From Brachyspira hampsonii (GTDB lineage Bacteria > Spirochaetota > Brachyspiria > Brachyspirales > Brachyspiraceae), in the NCBI RefSeq assembly GCF_001746205.1, contig NZ_MDCO01000009.1, positions 426,545-490,544 of the forward strand: a stretch of DNA of 64,000 nucleotides, read 5' to 3'. Under the pieces are notes generated by a model. The model made no database searches. It saw only the letters and a list, made by a program, of their open reading frames with translations, and was not told where the DNA came from. The translations under genes and the position numbers were made by a program. The stretch's first letter is position 1. Every line of letters begins with the position of its first letter. This document shows, in pieces, positions 27,633-37,200 of the stretch.

Positions 27633-29123
27633 TTATTCTTCTTGAAATAATAGGTATATATTTCTTGAATTATAGTTATTTTCTTCTGTATATATTTCCC
27701 AATCGGTGAGTCTTTCTATACTATGCATTCCTCTATCGCCTTCATGCATACCTAAATCTTTATAAGGTTCATTTATTAAAGTAGCATCGAAATATCCTTC
27801 ATTGGTGAAGTCATGCACATCAAACCATAAATGCTCTAAGTCATTAGGGTTTTCTTCTGTCTCCCCGTATCCTAATTTCACTAAGAAAGAAATTTTATCA
27901 TCACCTTTACTCTTATTCAATAATTCCAAGAAATACTCTAATTTTTCAAAAGCAGCCTCTCTCATTAGCGAAGTTTCAAAATAACTCATCATAAACATGG
28001 GATTATCTGTAAGCTCATTTTTATAATAATCAAGCGAATGATAATTGCCTTCAGCATCTACAGCAAGCAAAATACCCGAAGGCGTATTATGCACTCCGTC
28101 ATTTCTGTCTTTAGCACTTCCTGTAATATCATCAGCAATATTTAATTTCTTCAAAGCCTCCTGCCAAGGAAACCAGCATACATAAGTGTTATATGCAGGA
28201 TTAAATTTAAATCCAGCTTCAGGAACTCCCCTTTCTATAAACATTTTTGCACAAGTATTAAGTAATGCACCATAAGATGCATTTGAATCTTCAACTCCTA
28301 CTATTTCTAATTCTATAGAACCTACTCTGTAAAGTCCATGCGTATGAAACCAATATTCTACTTTATTAGGGTCTTTATCATCATCATAAACTGCATGTAT
28401 AGTATATAGATAATCTAAAGAAGGAGGTAATGCAAAAGTTGATGTATAAGAAAGCCAATCTCCTGAATGTGCTGTATAGCATGACATGTCTAAAAATATA
28501 GAACATTCCGGAACTAAACTGTCTAATAATTTTAATTGTCTTTGATAGTCGGTAAGAGGATGATTATCAAATGTTGTGGACACATGTACTGCATATTTAC
28601 ATTGACATGCTTCATTATAATCATCTTCTCTTACTGTATTTACAGAAAATATTTCAGGTACATTTTCAGTAACACTTGAAGCATCTACTAATGCCGCATA
28701 AAAACTAAGCTCATCATTATTTTCTTCTTCGTCATGATTGTGTCCGCATCCGCAGGAATGCTCTTCATCGTCATGATTATGTCCGCATCCGCAGGAGTGT
28801 TCTTCTTCATCATGATTATGCCCGCATCCGCAGGAACCATCACCGCATCCGTCTTCGTCCATTTCTTCCATTTCATCTATAACCATAGGCAAATACTGCA
28901 GCTTAACCGATACTTCCCATTTAGATTTATCTCTTATAAAATTGGATTTTTCTATTTCATTGAATTCTAATACCATATATTCATCAGATTCTGATAATAT
29001 ATCTCTGAACTCTTCAACTGTCATATTATGATCATATTCTTTAGTAAATACAGCCGCCATCCATGATTCTAATCTCTGCTCTCCGCTGGAAAATACATTA
29101 TATAACTTTTCATTATAATCCAT
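27633..29123 (-). CDS. DUF4026-like protein with Cys/His metal-binding repeats
   Basis: 496 residues, no signal peptide. The body resembles the DUF4026 group (for example VEYWFHTHGLYRVGSIELEI and a C-terminal EEDNNYNSRNIY-like end); I hold that family call loosely. Residues 97-135 are three tandem 13-residue units SCGCGHNHDEEEH, each offering two Cys and two to three His. They are preceded by an acidic GDGSCGCG lead-in, and the block interrupts the domain between a beta segment ending VIDEMEEMDEDGCG and DELSFYAAL. Such CGHNH clusters typically bind Ni, Zn or Cu. A role as metal store, sensor or chaperone is inferred. Single gene with a strong terminator. Confidence 0.65.
   Translation of the reverse strand: MDYNEKLYNVFSSGEQRLESWMAAVFTKEYDHNMTVEEFRDILSESDEYMVLEFNEIEKSNFIRDKSKWEVSVKLQYLPMVIDEMEEMDEDGCGDGSCGCGHNHDEEEHSCGCGHNHDDEEHSCGCGHNHDEEENNDELSFYAALVDASSVTENVPEIFSVNTVREDDYNEACQCKYAVHVSTTFDNHPLTDYQRQLKLLDSLVPECSIFLDMSCYTAHSGDWLSYTSTFALPPSLDYLYTIHAVYDDDKDPNKVEYWFHTHGLYRVGSIELEIVGVEDSNASYGALLNTCAKMFIERGVPEAGFKFNPAYNTYVCWFPWQEALKKLNIADDITGSAKDRNDGVHNTPSGILLAVDAEGNYHSLDYYKNELTDNPMFMMSYFETSLMREAAFEKLEYFLELLNKSKGDDKISFLVKLGYGETEENPNDLEHLWFDVHDFTNEGYFDATLINEPYKDLGMHEGDRGMHSIERLTDWEIYTEENNYNSRNIYLLFQEE
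28719..28835 (-). repeat. 39-bp tandem coding repeat (3 copies)
   Basis: DNA encoding the SCGCGHNHDEEEH units. Copies are near identical at the base level, so copy number could change by slippage without loss of frame. Confidence 0.9.
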
Positions 29124-29212
29124 TATTTTTACCTCTATTATTAATTTTGTATTATGAAATTAAAAAGCTTTTTTAGTATAGAGTAATTTATATTTTTTTC
29201 AACTTCTTTAAA

Positions 29213-29920
29213 TTATAAATTAGTAAAAAATGTATCCAAAATCTTCTTTTCCTTTTTCCATTCCGGCATATACAAACTTACTATATTATAAAATTTTTTA
29301 CTATGATTAGCCTGCAGAAGATGTGATAATTCATGAAGCACAATATATTCTATAGCAGAAATCGGATATTTCATAAGTTCCAAATTAAATGTAAGATGTT
29401 TTTTATTTATATCGCATGAACCCCATTTGCTTTTTAATTTTTTTACTGTGAATGTATTAATTTCTAAGTTCATCATAGCAGAGTATTTTTTTATAAGTGA
29501 ATCAAATAGCTTTAATGCTTCTTTTTTGTACCATGTATCAAGAAGAATATGTTTTTTTCTTATATCACTATTTTTGTATTCCTCTTTATCTTTTATATTT
29601 ACATACATATACATCATTCTGCCGGCAAGAATTATATTTTCTTTATTGCATTTTAATACTTTAAGCATATAGCTTTTACCAAGATAATATACTTCATTGC
29701 CGCTTGCAAGTTCCTTTTTACTTATATCAAAGCTGTTTTTCTTTTTTATAGCTTCCTTTCTCTCTTCTATCCATTCTCTTCTTTTTTCTATAAGTTCATA
29801 TATGTATTTTTTAGAAGCTCTTTTTGGAGCAGTAACATATATATTTAAATCGGGCTTTACTCTTATATAAATATTTTTTATTTTTTTATATTCTATTATT
29901 ATTTCACTTGTAGTTTGCAT
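29213..29920 (-). CDS. YgjP/DUF45-type metallopeptidase
   Basis: 235 residues. Zinc motif HELSH (residues ~199-203) followed by NHSKKFY, and the upstream KSKWGSCD, are typical of the YgjP-like (DUF45, SprT-related) family. Its start overlaps the 3' end of hsdR by 17 bases, so it is translationally coupled to the restriction subunit. Family members often sit next to type I restriction systems; the role there is unsettled. Confidence 0.85.
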   Translation of the reverse strand: MQTTSEIIIEYKKIKNIYIRVKPDLNIYVTAPKRASKKYIYELIEKRREWIEERKEAIKKKNSFDISKKELASGNEVYYLGKSYMLKVLKCNKENIILAGRMMYMYVNIKDKEEYKNSDIRKKHILLDTWYKKEALKLFDSLIKKYSAMMNLEINTFTVKKLKSKWGSCDINKKHLTFNLELMKYPISAIEYIVLHELSHLLQANHSKKFYNIVSLYMPEWKKEKKILDTFFTNL

Positions 29921-32900
29921 ATATATTTAAACCTATCTTCACCAGCATTTTTAAAAATTCCTTCATCTCTTCATTACTTATACTTAATATTTTTTTATCC
30001 TCGCTTTCTTTACCAAGTTCATATAATTTTATATCTATATCTCCTTCTATATTATTTCTTATAGATTGTATATTCTGCCAATTAGGCATACCGCTGTTAG
30101 ATTTAAATAATTTATCAACAAATAAAGAAAAGTCTATTAATGTATTATCATTATCTATATATTTTTTAGAGTTATCATATATGGATCTTGCACATTTATT
30201 ATCTCTTATACGCTCATCATATTTAAGATTTTCTTTTTCATTTTCGCCTCTTATTGTTGATGCTACTTCCATTGCCTCTAAAAGTTTTTCCTGCTCATTT
30301 ATTCTGTTATTCTTGTATTTTTCTATTATATCAAATATTTTCTCTGAAAGTTTTCTATACATTTCAGGGTTTTCATCCATTTTTTCTTTTATAACACTGT
30401 TTGCAGCATTTATTATGGCATCTGCTTTTGATTCATTTAAATAATCTATTTCTTTTTCAAAGTTGGCATCAAATATGCTTGGTATTTCATTTAATACTTT
30501 TACATTATTATCAGTACCTACAAACTCATCGTATAACTTCTGCATTTTAGATTCATATTCTTTAAAATCTACCGCTTCATGATGGGTAATTCTCAAACGA
30601 TTTCTAATCTCAATACAAGTTTTAAATAATTTTTTATATTTTTCAATTTCTTCATATTTAAAACTATCTATAAAATGATCGCTGAACTGACATATATTTA
30701 AAAGTTTTGAATAGTTTAAAAATAATCCGTAGAATTTTTTTCTTTTCTCTTCATCGCTTAGAAGCGGAGGACATATCTCATAAGCTTTTTCTAAAGTAAG
30801 TTCAGGCAAGAACTGTACTAAATCTTCATAAGCATTTTTAAACTCTTCGATTTTTTCTTTTATATCGAATACAACATCTTCAATATCTTTAGGATCATAA
30901 TTGGCTAATTTATCATAGGCATTTAAAGCATTATCCAAGTTGGCTAGAAGTCCTCTATAGTCTATTAATATTCCATTATCTTTTCCCGAATATGCTCTGT
31001 TTACTCTTGCTATAGCCTGAAGAAGTCCATGATCTTTTAATTTTTTATCTATATATAAAACCTGAGCCTTTGGAGCATCGAAACCTGTAAGAAGTTTATC
31101 TACTACTATTATTATATCTATAGTGCCTTTTTTAAAACTTTTTATTATTTCTTCTGTATATTTATTTTCATCATTTGAGTATTTGCTGTATAATTTTTTC
31201 CATTTTTCTGCTACATACTGTTTTTTTTCTGAGCCGTTATTTTTTTTGTATTCATCACTGTCTGCCCCTTCATCATTTTGCGAAGATATAACCACTGCTG
31301 TTTCAAGGCTATGATAAGCATCAAATATTTCCTTCATCTTCATAGCCTCATATTTGCTTTCTACTGCAAGCATAGCATTAAACTCTGTATTTGCTAAATT
31401 AGTTTTATAATGTTTTGCTATATCATCGGCTAATACTATTAATCGCTGTTCGCTTTCAAGTATCACATTTTCGCTTAGATTTTTCTTTTGTAAATCTTCT
31501 TTTTCTTTATCTGTTAAATCTTTTGTAATTAAATCGAATCTGTAATCTAAGCCTTTTTTATCGTATATTTTCTGATTTATCAATCTGCTTTCATAGTACA
31601 GCGGAACTATTACTTTATCTTCTAATGCATCTCTTATAGTGTATGAATCTATAAAGCCTCCGAATTTCTCTGCTGTACTTTTTTCGGATTTGTATAAAGG
31701 GGTTCCTGTAAAGCCTAAATAACATGCATTAGGAAAAACTTTTCTCATCTTCATAGCAAAATCTCCGTACTGCGTTCTATGGCTTTCATCTACTAGTATA
31801 AAAATATCTGCCGAATCCATTACCACTTTTTTATCGAATACTTTTTCAAATTTATTGATTACTGTTGTTATTACGCTTTTACCGCTTTCTATCAATTTGA
31901 TTAAGTTTGCCCCTGTTGTTGCTCTTTCAACCTCTATATCTGTATTTTTGAAAGTGCTGTGAATTTGCTCGTCTAAATCTACTCTGTCGGTTACTACTAC
32001 TATTTTGGAGTTTTTTATTTTTCTTGATATTATTTTTGTAAGCATAGACATTGTAAGACTTTTGCCGCTTCCCTGAGTATGCCATATTACTCCGCCTTGT
32101 CTTTTTCCTTGACTTATATTTTTTATTCTATCCATAGTTTTTTTAATGGCGAAGTATTGATTGTATCTTGTAACTTTTTTTACCGTACCGTCAAATATGA
32201 TGAAATATTCTAGTATATCGAATAATCTTTCTTTTTCAAATAATGAATATAATGTTATGTCTATTTCATTTATCACTCTGTCTTTCACTATTTTTTTTAA
32301 TGCTTTCATCACTTTGCTTTCTTCTTTTCTGCCTGTTTTATCTCTTTTATTATCATTATTTTCTTTATCTTTCCAAACATTATACAATTTTACCGGAGTT
32401 CCTGCTGTGCCGTATTTAACCATATCATCATTAGCACATATTAGTAATTGGCTGAATTTAAATAATTGTCTTATTTCTTTTTCTTCCTGATTTCTCACCA
32501 TCTGCTCTATAGCATTTTTTGAGTTTACGCTTCCTTTTTTTAATTCTATTACTGCTATAGGTATGCCGTTTATAAATATTACTAAATCTGGTCTTCTTGT
32601 TTTTTCTTTTTCTTCTGTGCTGTTTCTAGTTACTGTAAACTCCTCAGTGATATGAAATGTATTATTTTCTATATTGTCAAAATCTATATATTTGATATTA
32701 AAACTTTCGTATCTATTTCCGATTTTTTCTTTATATGATTCGCCTTTTAAAATTCTTTCTGTAATTTCTTCATTTGTGATTAAATATCCTTTTATAAGCG
32801 GCATATCCAAATCACTTATTGCCTTTTTTATATTATCTATTGAAAATCTGTTTTTCTTATCATCATACATAAAGTAATTAATTTTTTTAAGCTGTTCTTC

Positions 32901-33044
32901 GAGAATATTTTTAAATAGCACATTATTGGTATCATTATCTCTTTCTTTAAGAGCTTCTTCCGGGCTTAAATATTGGTAGCCCATATTTTTAAAAAGTTCT
33001 ATAACTTTATTTTGTAATATTCTTTCGCTGTATTGTTCATTCAT
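29904..33044 (-). CDS. hsdR: Type I restriction endonuclease, R subunit
   Basis: 1046 residues. The nuclease site PD-(E)xK is Asp153 in RRPDLVIF and Glu167-x-Lys169 in AVIELKK. The translocase motor has HTQGSGKS (322-329), VDESH (418-422), FTGTPL and the motif VI-like QAIARVNR. In a complete complex with HsdM and HsdS it translocates DNA and cuts at a distance from unmodified sites. RBS AAGGAG precedes the ATG. Two hsdS genes lie upstream but there is no hsdM in the window. Confidence 0.95.
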   Translation of the reverse strand: MNEQYSERILQNKVIELFKNMGYQYLSPEEALKERDNDTNNVLFKNILEEQLKKINYFMYDDKKNRFSIDNIKKAISDLDMPLIKGYLITNEEITERILKGESYKEKIGNRYESFNIKYIDFDNIENNTFHITEEFTVTRNSTEEKEKTRRPDLVIFINGIPIAVIELKKGSVNSKNAIEQMVRNQEEKEIRQLFKFSQLLICANDDMVKYGTAGTPVKLYNVWKDKENNDNKRDKTGRKEESKVMKALKKIVKDRVINEIDITLYSLFEKERLFDILEYFIIFDGTVKKVTRYNQYFAIKKTMDRIKNISQGKRQGGVIWHTQGSGKSLTMSMLTKIISRKIKNSKIVVVTDRVDLDEQIHSTFKNTDIEVERATTGANLIKLIESGKSVITTVINKFEKVFDKKVVMDSADIFILVDESHRTQYGDFAMKMRKVFPNACYLGFTGTPLYKSEKSTAEKFGGFIDSYTIRDALEDKVIVPLYYESRLINQKIYDKKGLDYRFDLITKDLTDKEKEDLQKKNLSENVILESEQRLIVLADDIAKHYKTNLANTEFNAMLAVESKYEAMKMKEIFDAYHSLETAVVISSQNDEGADSDEYKKNNGSEKKQYVAEKWKKLYSKYSNDENKYTEEIIKSFKKGTIDIIIVVDKLLTGFDAPKAQVLYIDKKLKDHGLLQAIARVNRAYSGKDNGILIDYRGLLANLDNALNAYDKLANYDPKDIEDVVFDIKEKIEEFKNAYEDLVQFLPELTLEKAYEICPPLLSDEEKRKKFYGLFLNYSKLLNICQFSDHFIDSFKYEEIEKYKKLFKTCIEIRNRLRITHHEAVDFKEYESKMQKLYDEFVGTDNNVKVLNEIPSIFDANFEKEIDYLNESKADAIINAANSVIKEKMDENPEMYRKLSEKIFDIIEKYKNNRINEQEKLLEAMEVASTIRGENEKENLKYDERIRDNKCARSIYDNSKKYIDNDNTLIDFSLFVDKLFKSNSGMPNWQNIQSIRNNIEGDIDIKLYELGKESEDKKILSISNEEMKEFLKMLVKIGLNIYANYK

Positions 33045-33165
33045 AAAAAACTCCTTGTATTCGCCGGTACGAGCTATTACCGCAGGTACGGTATCGCTTA
33101 ACTTTTAAGATAGCACAATGTAAGTGCAGCTGATTACTCTTCATTATACAATTATACTAAAAACT

Positions 33166-34353
33166 TTAAATCCTCACCTCACCGGTTAGAAGCCTCTGCA
33201 TAAGCCCTTTCTTCTGCTGTTTGCGAAGCTCCAACTGCTTTTTAAGATTGTAAATCTCTTCGTCTATCACAGAGAGAAATTCCCCTATTTTTTTCTGTTC
33301 TTCTAGGCTTGGTACTTTTATTTTAATAGATAAAAAGTTTTCTGGACTTACTGATTTTCTTTCATAAACAGTACCTTCTTCATATCTTCTTGCATTATTG
33401 ATAAAAGTTTCTGATTTAAAAATATAGCTAAAAAAGTTAACATCAAAACCTTTATTTACTTCAAAAGTTACATATATAGGAGAGAATATTCCTTCTCCAT
33501 AATTATTTTTACATATAACTCCAAATTTTAGATTAGCTGGATTATAACAGATATCATTTATTTTAGTAATTTTGTATTGTTTATTTTTATCTTTTACTAA
33601 AAAATCTCTTTCATATCTTTCTGTTTTTGGTATGATACCATCTTTAGTTAAAGAAACATGTTCTAAACTTCCATTTTTGGGCTGATAAGTTTTTCTTTCT
33701 TTAAGAACTTTATGCAAATATATTTCTTTCCACTCATCTTTAAAACCCTTGAATCGCACTTCACCGCTTAACACTCTCTGCATTACGCCTTTCTTATAAA
33801 GCTCTTTCTGCTCTATTAGTTTAGTAATGTTCTCTATAACATCGTCGCATAATGACAAAACTTCCGCTATACGCTTTTGTTCATCTAGGGGCGGTAATAA
33901 TATTTTTATATTCAGTATATCTGAAGTATTTAAAGCAGGATAATTGGAACCAACTAACATATTAAATATTTGTTTTTCTATATAATTTGCATATAAATTT
34001 TGGTAAACATATTTCATAGAAATTTCAGACTTTGAAGTTAATACTGCAAAACCTGTAGAACATATATATTCCTCTGGGTCAAAAGATATATAAGCAAATC
34101 CTTTTAAATTTGGTCTTACTGTTGCCATAATAACATCATCTATTTTTATTATTCTCCTTGCTCTGCTTGGTGCATTTTTAAAAGTTATATAATCATTTGG
34201 AAAATCTATAATACCATTTTTTACGGCTGATAAATCTATATATTTAAATTTAAAATTTTCATTAGTATTTTCTTTCAGACTACTAACATTTATACTGCAT
34301 ATATTCCCAAGTTTTACTTCTTTCCAGCCTTTTGGAAGCGGTAGTGATTTCAT
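33166..34353 (-). CDS. hsdS: Type I restriction specificity subunit, copy 1
   Basis: 395 residues. Layout: MKSLPLPKGWKEVKLG start, first target-recognition domain (to ~150), central conserved helix around PPLDEQKRIAEVLSLCDDVI and LYKKGVMQRVLSGEVRF, second recognition domain (~210-335), and C-terminal helix ending QQKKGLMQRLLTGEVRI. It directs the restriction-modification complex to a bipartite sequence. Both recognition domains differ from those of copy 2. RBS GAGGGA. Confidence 0.93.
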   Translation of the reverse strand: MKSLPLPKGWKEVKLGNICSINVSSLKENTNENFKFKYIDLSAVKNGIIDFPNDYITFKNAPSRARRIIKIDDVIMATVRPNLKGFAYISFDPEEYICSTGFAVLTSKSEISMKYVYQNLYANYIEKQIFNMLVGSNYPALNTSDILNIKILLPPLDEQKRIAEVLSLCDDVIENITKLIEQKELYKKGVMQRVLSGEVRFKGFKDEWKEIYLHKVLKERKTYQPKNGSLEHVSLTKDGIIPKTERYERDFLVKDKNKQYKITKINDICYNPANLKFGVICKNNYGEGIFSPIYVTFEVNKGFDVNFFSYIFKSETFINNARRYEEGTVYERKSVSPENFLSIKIKVPSLEEQKKIGEFLSVIDEEIYNLKKQLELRKQQKKGLMQRLLTGEVRI

Positions 34354-34594
34354 AAATATCCCTCTATTAAATACAATATCTAATTCTTAACAAGATTATA
34401 CTATGATATATCAAAAATTCAAAATCTTTCTTATATTAATTTACAATACTTTTTAATACCTACAATATGCACCGTATTTACTAATATTACAGATAGTCAA
34501 CTGTAGGATACCGAAGTAAGTACCCAGACAAAGTATGCCTGATGTGAGGATATGCGGCTGATTACCTCTTCATTATACAATTATATTCAAAACT

Positions 34595-35668
34595 TTAAAT
34601 CCTCACATCTCCGCTTAAAAGCCTCTGCATAAGACCTTTCTTCTGCTGTTTGCGAAGCTCCAACTGCTTTTTAAGATTGTCAATCTCTTCGTCTATAACC
34701 GAAAGAAGACCCGCAATTTTTTTCTGCTCTTCTAGGATTGGTACTTTTATTTCCATATCTGTTAATGTACTTAAAACTATATAAGGTGTATTTCCCTCAT
34801 TTTTTTCTTTCTTTATTCTTTCTTTTAAATATCTGTCAAGATAATATTTTATATATTTTATATCTTCTTCAAAATCCATTAAAACATAAGTTCTTTGATA
34901 AGCATTAAATTTACCTTTATAATAATGAACATATCCAACATAAGCACCATTGCCGGATATTAATAAAGCCTCTCCATCAAAAGCATACTCATTTATTCTA
35001 TAATATTCTCTAGCACAAGTATAAAACCTATATTGTCCGTTTTCTTCCATAGCATTAGCATCTAATTTTCCGGTTTTTATACTTTTACTAATTTCAGATA
35101 ATTTTTTTATTTTCCATTCATCTTTAAAACCATTGAAACGAACTTCGCCGCTTAACACTCTTTGCATTACACCTTTCTTATAAAGCTCTTTTTTCTCTAT
35201 TAGTTTAGTAAGGTTCTCTATAACATCGTCGCATAATGATAAAACTTCTGCTATACGCTTTTGTTCGTCTATGGGTGGGATAGTTAAAAAAATAGAGTAT
35301 ATAGTGTCTCTATTTATACCAGGTACTGCACTATCTATTTTATATCTCTCTAATCTACATGAAATTAATTTATAGTATAAAAATTTTAAATCAATATTAT
35401 TATTTGCTTCTACATAAAATGCAGTATCTATGCAAAAAAATGGAGAACTAGAATAAAAAACACTTCCGGCATTACCTTTTCTACCTATTATTATACCTTG
35501 TGAATTTATAATACTTTCATTATGAAACCCTATTATTCCACCAGAACTATAAACAGGTATATCACCATCTACCATGTTATTTTTTCCTAGTCCTTTACCA
35601 TAATAGATTAAACATACATCTTTAATTTGTAATTCTTGCCAGCCTTTTGGAAGCGGTACTGATTTCAT
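34595..35668 (-). CDS. hsdS: Type I restriction specificity subunit, copy 2
   Basis: 357 residues with the same framework as copy 1 (MKSVPLPKGWQELQIK, the central EQKRIAEVLSLCDDVIEN, terminal QQKKGLMQRLLSGDVRI) but different recognition domains. It is the first gene of the hsdS-hsdS-hsdR-peptidase group in the direction of transcription. There is no methyltransferase subunit upstream: the next gene is a small heat-shock protein. Confidence 0.93.
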   Translation of the reverse strand: MKSVPLPKGWQELQIKDVCLIYYGKGLGKNNMVDGDIPVYSSGGIIGFHNESIINSQGIIIGRKGNAGSVFYSSSPFFCIDTAFYVEANNNIDLKFLYYKLISCRLERYKIDSAVPGINRDTIYSIFLTIPPIDEQKRIAEVLSLCDDVIENLTKLIEKKELYKKGVMQRVLSGEVRFNGFKDEWKIKKLSEISKSIKTGKLDANAMEENGQYRFYTCAREYYRINEYAFDGEALLISGNGAYVGYVHYYKGKFNAYQRTYVLMDFEEDIKYIKYYLDRYLKERIKKEKNEGNTPYIVLSTLTDMEIKVPILEEQKKIAGLLSVIDEEIDNLKKQLELRKQQKKGLMQRLLSGDVRI

Positions 35669-35761
35669 AAATATGCCTCTATTAAATATAATATGTAGTT
35701 CTTAACAATATTATACTATGATATATAAAAAATTCAAAATCTTTCTTATATCAATGCAAAT

Positions 35762-35798
35762 AAAAAAGACACAGGATATTTTTATCTGCCCTGTGTCT
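35762..35798 (-). terminator. Terminator after the Hsp20 genes
   Basis: Stem AGACACAGG / CCTGTGTCT, T-run on the minus strand. Confidence 0.88.
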
Positions 35799-35848
35799 CT
35801 ATTATTATGGATTATATCTTATGAATTTAATTTATATATAGGTTTTAA

Positions 35849-36277
35849 TTATTCTCCTTTTATCTCTATTTTTTTCTCATATTTAAGCTCTTCTTTCTTT
35901 GGAAGTGTTACCATAAGAACACCGTTATTCAAATTAGCCGCTATATTTTCAACATCAATTCCTTTTGTGCTGATATTAAAGCTTTGCTCATAGCTTGAAA
36001 TAACTTCCTCTTTTGATTCGCCGTTTTCTGTTTTTACTGCTTTTTTCCTCTTAGCCGAAATAGAAAGTATATTCTCTTTTATTCCTATTTCTAAATCCTC
36101 TTTTTTTACTCCCGGCATATCCATCTCTATAATATAATTTTTATCATCTTCCTCTATTCTATAGTTTGATACTCTATTATGATAATCACTATAAGGACTG
36201 CAGTTTCCTAAAGAATTGCATCTGTTAGCATTTGAAAAAATTGAATGTAATGTTGGTACAAATATTCTTCTTGACAT
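35849..36277 (-). CDS. Hsp20/alpha-crystallin small heat-shock protein
   Basis: 142 residues. The alpha-crystallin domain runs from ~40 to 140: NYIIEMDMPGVKKEDLEIGIKEN opening, SYEQSFNIS strand and the terminal GVLMVTLPKKEE. It holds unfolding proteins in solution as an ATP-independent chaperone. It is a tandem paralogue of the next gene, 107 bases upstream. The N-terminus has two Cys (NSLGNC region) absent from the paralogue. Confidence 0.93.
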   Translation of the reverse strand: MSRRIFVPTLHSIFSNANRCNSLGNCSPYSDYHNRVSNYRIEEDDKNYIIEMDMPGVKKEDLEIGIKENILSISAKRKKAVKTENGESKEEVISSYEQSFNISTKGIDVENIAANLNNGVLMVTLPKKEELKYEKKIEIKGE

Positions 36278-36384
36278 ATTAAAACTCCTTAATTTATATT
36301 AACTATTCTCTTATATTTTAATTTTTAGCAATTTTTCATAAACCTCTATAATTTACAGCCTTCATTTAATTAACAATAAAATAA

Positions 36385-36834
36385 TCAGCCTATATTTATT
36401 TTTTTCTCATATTTTACTTCCTCTTTTTTAGGAAGAACTATTTTTAAAACCCCGTCTGTCAAATTAGCTTCTATATTCTCAACATCAATTCCTTTTGTGC
36501 TGATATTAAAGCTCTGTTCATATTTAGAAACTATTACTTCATTGCCGCTGTCATTTTCCTCTTTATTTTCACTATTTTCAAGTTTTTCTTTACTTACTTT
36601 TTTGCGTTCAGCATATATAGAAAGTACATTTTCTTTTATACCTATTTCTAAATCTTCTTTTCTCACACCCGGCATATCCATCTCTATAGTATAGCTCTTA
36701 TCATCTTCTTCTATATTGTAATGAGATAATTTTCTCACCTCATCATTGCTGTATAAATTGCCGAATGCCTCATCAAAACTTCTAAAATCATCTAACATAG
36801 AATGTAAAGCTGGAAAAAATAATCTTTTAGTCAT
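36385..36834 (-). CDS. Hsp20/alpha-crystallin small heat-shock protein
   Basis: 149 residues, alpha-crystallin domain from ~43. It shares IEMDMPGVRKEDLEIGIKEN and KYEQSFNISTKGIDVENI with the downstream copy. The linker between the two halves is longer and very acidic (EKLENSENKEENDSGNE). RBS AAGGAG. No CIRCE element or ROSE-type thermosensor was recognised upstream. Confidence 0.93.
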   Translation of the reverse strand: MTKRLFFPALHSMLDDFRSFDEAFGNLYSNDEVRKLSHYNIEEDDKSYTIEMDMPGVRKEDLEIGIKENVLSIYAERKKVSKEKLENSENKEENDSGNEVIVSKYEQSFNISTKGIDVENIEANLTDGVLKIVLPKKEEVKYEKKINIG

Positions 36835-37139
36835 AATTAAAACTCCTTTTATATAAACTTTTATATTTCTAATTTAATCAGCGATTAACTATCATTTGTT
36901 TTAACTCTCACCGAGTCATCATCGCTTACACTATTATATATGCAATAAATATGCCAATTATTTTTATATCTATGTATATTTATAATACACTATCTGCTAT
37001 TAAAACTCTATATATACGATATCAATGATAAAATATGTATAATATTAATACATTCAAATTTCACAGTATGTACTCCTATTATACAATATATACTAAAATT
37101 AAAACTGCCTGTTTATACTCTATACAATTTAAATAATAA
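36835..37139. other. AT-rich divergent spacer before birA
   Basis: It should hold the Hsp20 promoter on the minus strand; I see no repeat or RNA gene. The BirA operator begins at 37140. Confidence 0.4.
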
Positions 37140-37171
37140 TTGTAAACCTTTTTAGATTTTAAAGTTGACAA
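37140..37171 (+). promoter_or_regulatory. BirA operator (biotin box)
   Basis: TTGTAAACC at 37140-37148, 14 bases, then AGTTGACAA at 37163-37171. This matches the known BirA site, an inverted TTGTWAACC half-site pair with a 14-16 base spacer, with one or two deviations in the right half. It precedes birA-bioBDA. Confidence 0.82.
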
Positions 37172-37192
37172 TTATATTTATTATGTTATCAT
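37165..37192 (+). promoter_or_regulatory. birA-bioBDA promoter
   Basis: TTGACA at 37165-37170, 16 bases, TATCAT at 37187-37192. The -35 box is inside the right half of the BirA operator, so bound BirA would block polymerase. The start of transcription is expected at about 37198-37201, at or next to the birA ATG. Confidence 0.75.
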
Positions 37193-37200
37193 TCTGCATT

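Larger units (their letters stand above)
33131..35749 (-). repeat. Tandem duplication of the hsdS cassette
   Basis: Segments 33131-34434 and 34551-35749 share their 5' leaders, first ~10 codons, the central conserved region and the 3' conserved region plus ~45 bases past the stop. The target-recognition segments between them are different. Copies are in direct orientation. Confidence 0.85.

Noticed and set aside
33060-33120. GC-richer spacer between hsdR and hsdS as a recombinase site or small RNA
   Set aside because: It has short direct repeats of GGTACG and a weak TACCG/CGGTA hairpin only, and no shared copy in the other hsdS spacer beyond the cassette repeat.
36835-37000. Heat-shock operator (CIRCE) before the Hsp20 genes
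   Set aside because: No TTAGCACTC-N9-GAGTGCTAA-like pair is visible.
37165-37200. Longer birA start
   Set aside because: The TTG is part of the -35 box, and the ATG at 37183 is between -35 and -10; neither would be in the mRNA.
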